A stretch of 9,549 bases of DNA from an uncultured Bacteroidota bacterium (GCA_913056475.1 CAJXMS010000066.1:1-9549); one strand, 5' to 3'. Shown: positions 1-7,056, counted from the first letter of the stretch. The notes: generated by a model not told the origin, from the letters alone. Numbers and translations: made by a program.

Positions 1-2
1 GA

Positions 3-281
3 AGCAACCTTCACCGTGGCGGTACGGCCACCCTCATTAAGCTAAACCGCGCCGAACGCACGGCGGCCGTGAATGCCGCCAAGGCCCTGGGCCTTAACAT
101 AGCGGGCGTAGACCTCCTGCAAAGCAAAAGAGGGCCTTTGATCCTGGAGGTGAACTCCTCCCCCGGCCTGGAAGGGGTAGAGCGAGCCACGGCCGTAAAC
201 GTGGCCGGGAAGATCATCGAGTTTATCGAGCGCAATATCAACAAGCCCCAGAGCAAGAAAAAAGACCGGGTAGGCGCCTGA
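3..281 (+). CDS. rimK: Ribosomal protein S6--L-glutamate ligase RimK, C-terminal fragment (5' end outside window)
   Basis: The open frame enters from the left edge and gives 92 residues before TGA. They match the C-terminal half of the ATP-grasp domain of RimK, which adds glutamate residues to the C-terminus of ribosomal protein S6 in the cytoplasm. Visible signatures are the SNLHRGGTA stretch at fragment residues 1-9, the NIAGVDLL segment, and LEVNSSPGLEG around residues 48-58. In this last motif E49 and N51 are the expected Mg2+/ATP ligands. The C-terminus ends in a lysine-rich tail. A GTG at 69 could be misread as a start, but homology runs upstream of it to the window edge, so the gene is truncated by the window and not broken. 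Its TGA overlaps the ATG of rsmE by one base (TGATG), suggesting translational coupling. The family is clear; the missing N-terminus cannot be judged. Confidence 0.93.
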   Translation, partial: SNLHRGGTATLIKLNRAERTAAVNAAKALGLNIAGVDLLQSKRGPLILEVNSSPGLEGVERATAVNVAGKIIEFIERNINKPQSKKKDRVGA

Positions 282-982
282 TGCATCACTTTATAGCTAC
301 CAAAAAACAAGGCCAGCAGGCCTGGCTGGGTCCCGGGGAAAGCCATCACCTGCTGCGGGTGCTCCGGCTAAAAGTAGGACAAGAAGTGCGCCTAACTTTA
401 GGAGATGGCATCATTTACCGGGCGGCCATCCAGGAAACGGATGTGAAAAGCTGTAGACTGCAGCTTCTCAAAGAAGAAAGAAGAGAAAGGCGGCCGGTCT
501 TACATTTGGCCGTAGGCCCCCCTAAAACCAATGAGCGCTATCGCTTCCTGCTGGAAAAGTGTACGGAGCTGGGCGTAGCCAGCATCACGCCGCTGCGCTG
601 CCGCTACTCGGAGCGCAAAAAGGTGCGCCCCGAGAAAGACCGCCACGCCATAGAAGCGGCGGTAAAACAAAGCCATAAAGGATTTATCCCCGCGCTGCGG
701 CCCATGGAGGAGCTGGCTTCTTTTCTGGCCGCGGCCACGACCCCCCAGCGCTATCTGGCGCATCTGGAAGCAGGGAAGCGCAGGCCCCTGGGAGATTTGA
801 ATTGGCAAGAAGAAACCCTGGTTTTAATAGGTCCCGAAGGAGATTTTTCGCCCGAGGAAATCGCCGCCGCCCAGCAAGCGGGCTTTCAAGGACTGGACCT
901 GGGCCAGGAGGTGCTGCGGACCGAAACAGCCGCGATGACCGTGGCCGCCGCCCCACTGATCAAACGGGGCGGGAATGCTTAA
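281..982 (+). CDS. rsmE: 16S rRNA (uracil(1498)-N(3))-methyltransferase RsmE
   Basis: A 233-residue protein, close to the usual 230-250 for RsmE. The enzyme uses S-adenosylmethionine to methylate N3 of U1498 in helix 44 of 16S rRNA at the decoding region. An N-terminal PUA-like RNA-binding part (about residues 1-65, with GESHHLLRVLRL) is followed by a SPOUT domain with the C-terminal trefoil knot. Diagnostic motifs are GPPKTNERYRFLLEKCTELG in the first half of the SPOUT domain, LIGPEGDFS at 182-190, and LGQEVLRTETAA at 207-218, which form the SAM pocket. The aspartate after GPEG, where many proteobacterial members have a second glycine, is to my memory common in Bacteroidota and I do not read it as a defect. 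The ATG at 281 is supported by the overlapping rimK stop and the full-length N-terminus. The gene sits between another ribosome modifier and DUF4159. Confidence 0.95.
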   Translation: MHHFIATKKQGQQAWLGPGESHHLLRVLRLKVGQEVRLTLGDGIIYRAAIQETDVKSCRLQLLKEERRERRPVLHLAVGPPKTNERYRFLLEKCTELGVASITPLRCRYSERKKVRPEKDRHAIEAAVKQSHKGFIPALRPMEELASFLAAATTPQRYLAHLEAGKRRPLGDLNWQEETLVLIGPEGDFSPEEIAAAQQAGFQGLDLGQEVLRTETAAMTVAAAPLIKRGGNA

Positions 983-993
983 CTTTGACCGAT

Positions 994-1659
994 ATGAAGT
1001 ATACAATAGGTCTCCTCTTCGTACTGCTATGGACGGGCGCATTAGTGGCTCAGCCCTATGATTTCCAATTGGCGGTGTTGAAGTATCGCGGTGGCGGCGA
1101 TTACTACGTGAACCCCACCGCCGTGCGCAACCTGGCGCGCTTTGTGAATGACAATCTGGACACCCGCATTAATCCGGATTACAGCTACGTAGAGCCCAGC
1201 TCGCCCGACCTCTACAATTACCCCTGGGTGCATATGACCGGGCATGGCAACGTGCTGTGGAACAAAGCCGAAAGGGAAAATTTACGCCGTTACCTGACGG
1301 GCGGGGGCTTTCTGCACATCGATGATAATTACGGCATGGATCCTTACATCCGCCGGGAGCTCCAGAAACTTTTCCCCGGTAAGGAGCTGCAGGCGCTACC
1401 GCCCAGCCATCCGCTTTTTGGTAATATCTTTTCCTTTCCCGAGGGCTTGCCGAAAATCCACCAACACGAGGGTAAGCCCCCCGCTGCCTACGGGATCCGT
1501 ATCGATGGGCGGCTGGCCGTACTCTATACCCACGAGAGCGATATAAGCGACGGCTGGGAGAGCGCGGAAGTGCATAATGACCCGCCCGAAAAAAGACGCC
1601 TGGCCCTGCAAATGGGGACCAATATTCTGGCCTATGCCTTTGGAATTCAAAACCGATGA
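994..1659 (+). CDS. Secreted DUF4159 domain protein, short form
   Basis: Translation from the ATG at 994 gives 221 residues beginning with a type I signal peptide: Lys2, then a hydrophobic run to about residue 18 and a small-residue cleavage site near ALVAQ. The frame is open upstream inside rsmE, but only the 994 start gives a signal peptide, and it lies 11 nt after the rsmE stop. The mature part matches DUF4159, a family I recall as having a glutamine-amidotransferase-like fold and no assigned reaction. Typical segments are LAVLKYRGGGDYY (27-39), YPWVHMTGHGNV (76-87), FLHIDDNYGMD (106-116), SHPLF (138-142) and HESDISDGWE (180-189). The many His/Asp residues could bind metal, which is inference. 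No classical Cys-His-Glu amidotransferase triad is visible, and the mature protein has no cysteine. The last 26 nt overlap the next gene. Function is unknown; the family call is fairly sure. Confidence 0.85.
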   Translation: MKYTIGLLFVLLWTGALVAQPYDFQLAVLKYRGGGDYYVNPTAVRNLARFVNDNLDTRINPDYSYVEPSSPDLYNYPWVHMTGHGNVLWNKAERENLRRYLTGGGFLHIDDNYGMDPYIRRELQKLFPGKELQALPPSHPLFGNIFSFPEGLPKIHQHEGKPPAAYGIRIDGRLAVLYTHESDISDGWESAEVHNDPPEKRRLALQMGTNILAYAFGIQNR

Positions 1660-2866
1660 GCCGTGGGAGGCCCCCAAGCTCCGGGAATGGAAAAGCTGGG
1701 TTAGGGCCCCGGCCCAGCAAGATTTTCTCAAGCGGCACCGAGAAGCTGATATCCCCTCTTTACTGCTGCGCTACCGCGGCGCGGCCGATAAGCAGCTCTT
1801 GCTCCGGCAAATAGCTGCTCATCAACAGATCCGCAAAAAACTCCCCAGCTGGTACGGTCGCTGGACCCTGATGCTCCCGCCCCGAATCCACCTGGAACAA
1901 GCCAGTTCCGAGGCCATGGCCCGGCTCAAAGCCCGGATCATAGACCCGGCCGGGGCGACGCTGGTAGATCTCACGGGAGGCACCGGCGTGGATTTTTGGC
2001 AGCTATCGCAACGAGCGGGGGCTGCCCAGCTTTTAGAACCCCATGCGCCCCTGGCAAAGCTTACCCGGCACAACCTGACTGAGCTGGGCCAGGAGGCGCT
2101 TACCGAAACGATAACGGCGGAGGCATGGCTGCGAAGAGACGCGAGCTCGGCAGACCTTCTTTTCCTGGACCCTTCGCGGCGCAAAAATGGCCAGCGGCTA
2201 CGCCACCTCGATGATTACGCTCCTCGCCTTACCCAGTGGGAAACGGTTTTGGTGCAAAAGGGAAGACGGGTATGGGTTAAGCTCAGTCCGCTGCTAGACC
2301 TTCACTGGCTTTCCGAAAACCTGGGCCATCTTCACAGTATTCATGTACTGGCTTACCGCAATGAGTGCAAAGAACTGCTGGTAGAACTGGGCGATCAGCC
2401 CCGCTCCCTCCGCTACCATGCCTGGCACCTCCATGGACAAGAAGCGCTGGACCACTACCACAGCGCAGCGCAGAGAAGCCAGGCGCCTGGCTACGGAGAA
2501 CCTCAAACCTATCTTTACGAACCCAATGCGGCCCTCCGAAAAGCCGGCTTGGGTGATGAAGTGGCCCAGAAGTACGGCCTGGCCAAGCTCCATCCCAATT
2601 CCCAACTATACACCGAGGCCCAGGCCTATCCGGCCTATCCGGGGCGCATGTGGGAGGTCATAAGCCAGCATAAGCCCGGGACCAAGGCCTTGCGGGGAGC
2701 GAGGCTTAACGTGGTGAGCCGCAATTACCCGCTGCAAGCCGATCAAATAAGCCAAAAATGGAAGCTTAAGCCCCATCGAAACCGCTTTTTGCTGGCCACC
2801 CAAACCCGGGAAAGGAAATACTGGCTGGAGGCCATTTGGCGCAACGGCCCACCGGAAACAAACTGA
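1634..2866 (+). CDS. PG_1098/THUMP-like class I SAM-dependent methyltransferase
   Basis: From the ATG at 1634 the protein has 410 residues, near the length I recall for the PG_1098-like Bacteroidota family. A further upstream in-frame ATG at 1577 would overlap the previous gene by 83 nt and add a Trp-rich stretch unlike the family, so I prefer 1634, which overlaps by 26 nt. An alpha-helical N-terminal part (about 1-80) precedes a Rossmann methyltransferase core with the SAM motif LVDLTGGTGVDF at 110-121 and a catalytic-type motif IV, LFLDPSRR, at 176-183. A C-terminal ferredoxin/THUMP-like part follows (about 340-410, with NVVSRNYPL). Family members are annotated as methyltransferases, and the THUMP-like tail suggests an RNA substrate. 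The target base is not known to me. The operon context with rsmE and rimK fits a role in translation. There is no signal peptide, so it is cytoplasmic. Confidence 0.85.
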   Translation: MPLEFKTDEPWEAPKLREWKSWVRAPAQQDFLKRHREADIPSLLLRYRGAADKQLLLRQIAAHQQIRKKLPSWYGRWTLMLPPRIHLEQASSEAMARLKARIIDPAGATLVDLTGGTGVDFWQLSQRAGAAQLLEPHAPLAKLTRHNLTELGQEALTETITAEAWLRRDASSADLLFLDPSRRKNGQRLRHLDDYAPRLTQWETVLVQKGRRVWVKLSPLLDLHWLSENLGHLHSIHVLAYRNECKELLVELGDQPRSLRYHAWHLHGQEALDHYHSAAQRSQAPGYGEPQTYLYEPNAALRKAGLGDEVAQKYGLAKLHPNSQLYTEAQAYPAYPGRMWEVISQHKPGTKALRGARLNVVSRNYPLQADQISQKWKLKPHRNRFLLATQTRERKYWLEAIWRNGPPETN

Positions 2867-2913
2867 AATCCAACTTACACTCATTGAGCAAAAAAGGGAT
2901 AGAGGAAATTTTC

Positions 2914-2927
2914 TAATTTTACCTTTC
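2914..2927 (+). promoter_or_regulatory. Possible Bacteroidota promoter -7 region, two overlapping candidates
   Basis: The 71-nt gap before the GTG-started gene is the most A+T-rich stretch in the window. It holds TAATTTTA (2914-2921) and TACCTTTC (2920-2927), each matching five of the six fixed positions of the Bacteroidota -7 element TAnnTTTG. No TTG lies at the usual 19-21 nt upstream; the nearest (2884-2886) is about 27 nt before the first candidate. If used, the leader would be only about 5-20 nt. This is weak pattern evidence. Confidence 0.25.
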
Positions 2928-2937
2928 CAATTTAACT

Positions 2938-5900
2938 GTGCGGGAACTGATCACATATCTGGCCTTGGTAGCCACTTTTGGACTTGGGGCGCAAGCTGCG
3001 CCCGAAGGGGCGGGTTTTGTGCCCAATGAAGGCCAATGGCCGGAAGAAGTCCTTTACCGGACAGACCTCGTCCACGGGGCCTTGTTCATAGAAGACAAGG
3101 GCTACAGCGTAGCGTTTTTAAATCCGCCCCACGAAGCGGGGCACCAGGGCCGTTCCCACCATCCCAAGGCACCTCAGGCGGCCGCCTTTCGGCTGCGCTT
3201 CGTAGGAGGCCAAGCGGCCAGCAGTAAAGGGGAAGCGCGCTTGCCCTTTTATCACAATTACTTTCAGGGAAAACCCAGCCGGTGGCGCTCGCGCGTGCCG
3301 GTTTACCAAAAACTACGTCAGGAAGAGCTCTATCCGGGGGTGGCGCTGCGCTATCAGCTACAGGAACAAGCCCTGAAGTACGACCTGTACGTAGCACCCG
3401 GGGCCAATCCCAAGCAAATCCGCTGGTATTATGAAGGCCTGGAATCTTTTCAATGGCAAAGAGACACCCTTTTATTAAAACACGGCCTGGGCGCCTGCCG
3501 GGCCTACATCCCGGAAGCTTACCAATGGATCGAAGGCGAAAAAGTTCCGGTACAAGTCCATTACCGGCGCCGGGACACTCTCATGGGTTTTCAAGTAGGA
3601 GCCTACGACCCGCGCTACCCCCTGGTTATTGATCCCAAACTGGATTTCAGCTCCTATTCCGGAAGCGGAGACCTCAATTATGCCGCGAGCGCTACTTACG
3701 GGGAGAAAGGCAGCATGTACGGCGCCGGGGTAAACTTTGGCGCGCATTATCCTACCACCACCGGAAGTTTTCAAACCGCCTTCGCGGGAGATTCCATTTT
3801 TAATGTAGACCTGGCCATTAGCAAGTTTTCCCAAGACGGCAGTAAGCTGCTCTATGCCACCTACCTGGGCGGCAACGACGTGGATTTGGTACAAAGCACC
3901 ATAGCCGATGCCTCCGGGAGTTTGTACCTGCTCGGCACCACGGGCTCGGCGGACTTTCCCGTGACCAGCCAGGCCATCCAGACCAATTTCCCGGGCGGGC
4001 CGTATCAAGAAGCTCCGGCCTATAACCACTTACAAAACGGCAGCGACCTCTTTGTGGCACGCCTTAGCCCGGAAGGCGACCAGCTCCTGGGCAGCACCTT
4101 TTTGGGCGGAAGCCAAAACGATGGCTGGAATAAATTAGCCTTCAATTATGGCGACCACCAGCGGGGGGAGCTGGTCTTAACGCAAAACCAAGAGGTGCTC
4201 CTTACCAGCAGCACCGAAAGCTTACAATTTCCCGGCCCCAATAATAACGTGATCCAAAGAACCGATAGCAGCCAGCAAGCGGTGGTAGCTTTGCTGGGGA
4301 GCCAACTACAGCAGCTGCACTGGAGCACCTTTATAGGGGGCAGCGGTGATGACGCCGGCTTTAATGTGAAATCCAGCGGAACCCAGAAAGCCTACGTAAC
4401 CGGTGCCACGCAAAGCAATGATCTTCCCTTTACCGACGGCGCCTTTCAGGAGAATTACGGCGGGAGTACCGATGGTTATGTGGCCAGGCTAGACCTTTCT
4501 ACCGGCCAGGTACAAAACTGTAGCTATTATGGCAGCAATAAACGAGACTTAAGCTTTTTGCTTAGTATAGACCGCTTCGGCGTCCCTTACATAACGGGGC
4601 AAACGGCCAGTAATTGGAACGTGAGCGCCAATCTTTACCACCAGGCCGGAGCAAGTCAATTTATCACGAAATTTAAAGCCAACCTGGATAATATTCACTG
4701 GCAAACCACCCTCGGCAGCGGTCAAAACAAGCAAGACTGGGTGCCCTCGGCCTTCTTCGTAGACCGGTGTCTTAATATTTACCTCAGCGGCTGGAACGGC
4801 AAAGCCAACGTGGCAGGCTTCCCGCGCCAGCAAAACGGAAATACCAACAACCTCACCACCGTTTCGGATGCCTACCAAAGCAATACCGATGGCAGCGATT
4901 TCTACTTCATGGTTCTTTACCGCAACGCGCGCAGACTTCTCTACGCCAGCTATTTCGGAGGGGCAGACAATGAACACGTAGACGGCGGTACCAATCGCTT
5001 TGATGAAAATGGGGTGCTCTACCAGGCCATTTGCTCCAATTGCAACAACCGCGGCCCCAACGCCAGCCCCCAGGCCTACGCCCCTCAATCTGGTAGTGCG
5101 GGCTGCAACATGATGGTAAGCAAGTTTTCTTTCCAACAGAACTTACGGGCCCAAGCCCGGATCGGTTACACCTCTCGTAATGATACCATTTGCCAGAGCT
5201 TGCAAGTGAATTTTTCTAATCAAAGCCGCAATGCCACGCATTATCGGTGGACTTTTGGCAATGGAGACAGCTCCCGGCAGCGGGCGCCCCAGATCACTTA
5301 CCACCAATTAGGGACCTATCCGGTTACCCTCATCGCCTACGACAGTATCTGTGGGGTGAGCGACACCAGCACCCTGGTGATTGAACACGATAGCATCCTT
5401 AGCCCAAAAGCCGCCGCTCAAGCCCGGTACATAGCCTGTGATCAAGACTATCGCGTCAGCTTTGATAACAATAGCAAGCTGGCAGACAGCTACCAATGGG
5501 ACTTTGGCGATGGCCACAGCAGCACCGAAGCCGAACCGGAGCATAGCTTCATCAGTCCGGGGCCCCACCAAGTGCAGCTCATTGCCCGGGACGAGCAATG
5601 CCAGCGCCAGGATACCTTGCTTATAGGCATTCACTTTCGCGACACGGTGCCTACCCCCGGGGCCCAGGTCTCCCTCAAGGCCTGTGGCAATGGGCAGGTC
5701 AACATCAAACTTCAGGAACCGCGGACGCGCTACGAATACCAGTGGAGCCACGAAGGACGGCAGTGGGAAACACCCCTTCCCGCCATTCAATTTGATTATC
5801 CGGGGGAGAAGCTCTTGCGCCTGGCCATTCACGACCCGCTCTGCAATACCCAGTACGAACAAAACGTAAGGCTCTTCTTGGAACAGCTTCGCAATGAAAC

Positions 5901-6156
5901 CTACCTCCCCAATGCCTTTTCCCCCAATGGAGATGGCTTAAATGAACGCTGGGTAATCCAGGGCGATGCCTGCGACGAACAGGCCGAACTGCGGATTTAC
6001 AATAAATGGGGCCAGCTGGTATTCAAAACGGAACAGCCCTTCCGTCATTTCTGGAATGGTCGCTTTCAGGGGAAAAAAGCTGCCCAGGGGACCTACAGCT
6101 ACGTTTTATACACCGCGCAGGCAAAGCATCAGGGAAGCCTTATCCTGCTTCGTTGA
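2938..6156 (+). CDS. Type IX-secreted SBBP/PKD surface protein with gliding-motility-associated C-terminal domain
   Basis: A 1072-residue secreted multidomain protein. The start is GTG: an in-frame TAA lies at 2914-2916 with no ATG between, and starting here gives a signal peptide (about 1-20, ending GAQA). Residues 26-36 (GFVPNEGQWPE) open a DUF7948-like N-terminal domain running to about 235. From about 285 to 730 there are at least five SBBP-type beta-propeller-like repeats, recognised by phrases such as LLYATYLGG, STFLGG, STFIGG and LLYASYFGG. Three PKD-type domains cover about 738-983. Residues 988-1072, starting TYLPNAFSPNGDGLNE, are the gliding-motility-associated C-terminal domain (TIGR04131), which sends proteins through the type IX secretion system as type B cargo. 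It is therefore expected on the cell surface or outside the cell. The ligand is unknown; adhesion is a guess from PKD and propeller folds. It stands alone between its own leader and a convergent gene. Confidence 0.92.
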   Translation: MRELITYLALVATFGLGAQAAPEGAGFVPNEGQWPEEVLYRTDLVHGALFIEDKGYSVAFLNPPHEAGHQGRSHHPKAPQAAAFRLRFVGGQAASSKGEARLPFYHNYFQGKPSRWRSRVPVYQKLRQEELYPGVALRYQLQEQALKYDLYVAPGANPKQIRWYYEGLESFQWQRDTLLLKHGLGACRAYIPEAYQWIEGEKVPVQVHYRRRDTLMGFQVGAYDPRYPLVIDPKLDFSSYSGSGDLNYAASATYGEKGSMYGAGVNFGAHYPTTTGSFQTAFAGDSIFNVDLAISKFSQDGSKLLYATYLGGNDVDLVQSTIADASGSLYLLGTTGSADFPVTSQAIQTNFPGGPYQEAPAYNHLQNGSDLFVARLSPEGDQLLGSTFLGGSQNDGWNKLAFNYGDHQRGELVLTQNQEVLLTSSTESLQFPGPNNNVIQRTDSSQQAVVALLGSQLQQLHWSTFIGGSGDDAGFNVKSSGTQKAYVTGATQSNDLPFTDGAFQENYGGSTDGYVARLDLSTGQVQNCSYYGSNKRDLSFLLSIDRFGVPYITGQTASNWNVSANLYHQAGASQFITKFKANLDNIHWQTTLGSGQNKQDWVPSAFFVDRCLNIYLSGWNGKANVAGFPRQQNGNTNNLTTVSDAYQSNTDGSDFYFMVLYRNARRLLYASYFGGADNEHVDGGTNRFDENGVLYQAICSNCNNRGPNASPQAYAPQSGSAGCNMMVSKFSFQQNLRAQARIGYTSRNDTICQSLQVNFSNQSRNATHYRWTFGNGDSSRQRAPQITYHQLGTYPVTLIAYDSICGVSDTSTLVIEHDSILSPKAAAQARYIACDQDYRVSFDNNSKLADSYQWDFGDGHSSTEAEPEHSFISPGPHQVQLIARDEQCQRQDTLLIGIHFRDTVPTPGAQVSLKACGNGQVNIKLQEPRTRYEYQWSHEGRQWETPLPAIQFDYPGEKLLRLAIHDPLCNTQYEQNVRLFLEQLRNETYLPNAFSPNGDGLNERWVIQGDACDEQAELRIYNKWGQLVFKTEQPFRHFWNGRFQGKKAAQGTYSYVLYTAQAKHQGSLILLR
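5149..5886 (+). repeat. Three tandem 82-residue PKD-type domains with a Cys pair in fixed register
   Basis: Within the large secreted protein, residues about 738-819, 820-901 and 902-983 form three consecutive PKD-type domains. Each has a cysteine near its start (C752, C834, C916; spacing 82 and 82) and one near its end (C805, C888, C969; spacing 83 and 81). A tryptophan follows the first cysteine by 19, 20 and 20 residues (W771, W854, W936). The classical signature is present as WTFGNGD and WDFGDG in the first two. In the third it is replaced by WSHEG. The pairs probably form intradomain disulfides, which is inference. Confidence 0.85.
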
Positions 6157-6228
6157 GTTAAAGACAGCCTCCTCCCGCCCCCCTTTTCCGAAAAAATCCA
6201 GCCGCTATTCTCAAACCGCCCCGGCGGG

Positions 6229-6813
6229 CTATGGCCCGGGCGATATCATAATGTGGGCCCGGTGGGTACCCGCATCCATAAGCCAGGGAGCACCCGGTTC
6301 CTGGGGCTGCGTAGGGAGCCCGGTGCTTTCTCCGGTAGCAAAGGGCATGTACACCACGTAGCGCCGGTAGCCATCGGTAAGGGCCGCCGCCGTACTATCG
6401 TAGCGGGCAGAAAACACATAAAGCGTGGCCTTATCGGGCATGCTTAAGGCTCCTTTTTCTATTTCCGCGCCCCGAATTTGACGGATCTCCCCGGCGGATT
6501 TGCCCTGCGCCCGAAGGGCGCGGCCTCTGGCCATAAAAGGTTCCAGATCTCGATGATAACAGGCCGTGGAAACACCTTCCCGGGCGGGATCGTCCGCCAG
6601 GCAAATAAGGGCGTTGCTCCCGGGGCGGATCACCTGAACATCCCCATCGGCAGTGTAACCTTTTACCGTGGCGGAATCCCGGTATTTTTCCGGGGCGGCT
6701 TTCAGGGCCCAGCGTATTTGTTCCGCGCGGCGCGGCACTTCCTGGGCGTTGCAGGCTACCGCCAGGTAGGCCAGGCCGGCACAGAGGAGCGGACGGAGCA
6801 TAAATGCTTTCAT
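6229..6813 (-). CDS. Small exported protein of unknown function
   Basis: The start at 6813 gives 194 residues. A longer reading from 6906 adds 31 residues before the signal peptide and is rejected. The N-terminus (MKAFMLRP, hydrophobic to residue 20, then CNAQE) is an export signal. C21 could be a lipid-attachment cysteine, but AVAC is a poor lipobox because position -3 is Ala, so cleavage near CNA/QE is equally possible. The mature protein has no domain I can name with certainty. It has two cysteines (C71 in ALICLADDP and C85 in TACYHRDLEPFMARGR), a basic/charged helix around 94-120, and a C-terminal stretch GAPWLMDAGTHRAHIMI (174-190). I have a loose memory of similar unnamed exported proteins in other phyla with the CLADxP and YHxxLEPFMARGR segments. 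No reaction is inferred. It is the last gene of the minus-strand group and is convergent with the large secreted protein, 72 nt away. Confidence 0.75.
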   Translation of the reverse strand: MKAFMLRPLLCAGLAYLAVACNAQEVPRRAEQIRWALKAAPEKYRDSATVKGYTADGDVQVIRPGSNALICLADDPAREGVSTACYHRDLEPFMARGRALRAQGKSAGEIRQIRGAEIEKGALSMPDKATLYVFSARYDSTAAALTDGYRRYVVYMPFATGESTGLPTQPQEPGAPWLMDAGTHRAHIMISPGP

Positions 6814-6837
6814 GTGAGGATCATTTAGGTTTACCGC

Positions 6838-6845
6838 CAAAAATA
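6838..6845 (-). promoter_or_regulatory. Candidate Bacteroidota -7 promoter element for the 194-residue exported protein
   Basis: On the minus strand this reads TATTTTTG, a full match to the TAnnTTTG -7 element of the Bacteroidota housekeeping sigma factor. It lies 24 nt before the ATG at 6813, so the expected leader would be about 15-20 nt. No TTG is seen at the usual upstream distance, so only half of the promoter is supported. The match could be chance in a T-rich run. Confidence 0.35.
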
Positions 6846-6941
6846 GGGGATTCCCTTTGTTTGGGCCCCCTTTGGCTTGCTTCCCCGCCCCGTATTCCAG
6901 CAGCAAGGGTCAATAAGCATGCCCCGGGAATACCTCTTTGG

Positions 6942-6968
6942 TGCTGGTTCCCAGCAGGGGAACCGGCA
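6942..6968. other. Strong inverted repeat (11-bp stem) in the 243-nt spacer, with an alternative fold
   Basis: Positions 6942-6952 pair with 6958-6968 around a 5-nt loop (AGCAG), with one G-U wobble if read as + strand RNA (6945/6965) and an A-C mismatch at that place in minus-strand RNA. The same bases allow a second, mutually exclusive stem: TGCTGG (6942-6947) with CCAGCA (6951-6956) around TTC. No T-run follows on either strand, so it is not a standard intrinsic terminator. The spacer (6814-7056) also holds the palindrome GGCTGCAGCC at 6985-6994. I see no coding region in it: short open frames there are low-complexity and lack any family resemblance. Confidence 0.6.
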
Positions 6969-7033
6969 GCGCCTACCCAAGCACGGCTGCAGCCACCCCT
7001 TGATCTTCCAGCGTGGAGCACTAAGGGCGCATT

Positions 7034-7055
7034 AAAGCCCCGGTGGCGCCGCTTT
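7034..7055 (-). terminator. Possible (bidirectional) terminator hairpin after the transglutaminase gene
   Basis: Directly after the TAA at 7057-7059 there is an imperfect hairpin. AAAGC (7034-7038) pairs with GCTTT (7051-7055), and inside it GG (7042-7043) pairs with CC (7049-7050) across a 3-nt bulge with a 5-nt loop. In the minus direction only three T residues follow the stem core. In the plus direction the T-run is six long (7053-7058), but no plus-strand gene lies upstream. The position fits a transcript end; the structure is weak. Confidence 0.35.
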
Positions 7056-7056
7056 T

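Noticed and set aside
802..993. Upstream extension of the DUF4159 frame to 802, inside rsmE
   Set aside because: It would add 64 Arg/Gly/Pro-rich residues before a clear signal peptide and overlap the conserved SAM-binding end of rsmE.
3475..5862. Long minus-strand open frames (for example 3475-4029, 4549-5136, 5308-5862) opposite the large secreted protein
   Set aside because: They are antisense shadows of a G+C-rich gene whose plus-strand reading has clear domain matches. Their translations show no family resemblance and no plausible start context.
6184..6227. Possible terminator between the convergent genes (TTTT/AAAA around 6184-6194 and CCGCC/GGCGG at 6216-6227)
   Set aside because: The first stem is too short and A+T-only, the second has a 2-nt loop, and neither is followed by a T-run on either strand.
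6814..6906. 31-residue N-terminal extension of the small exported protein from 6906
   Set aside because: It would bury the signal peptide and contains the candidate -7 element at 6838-6845.
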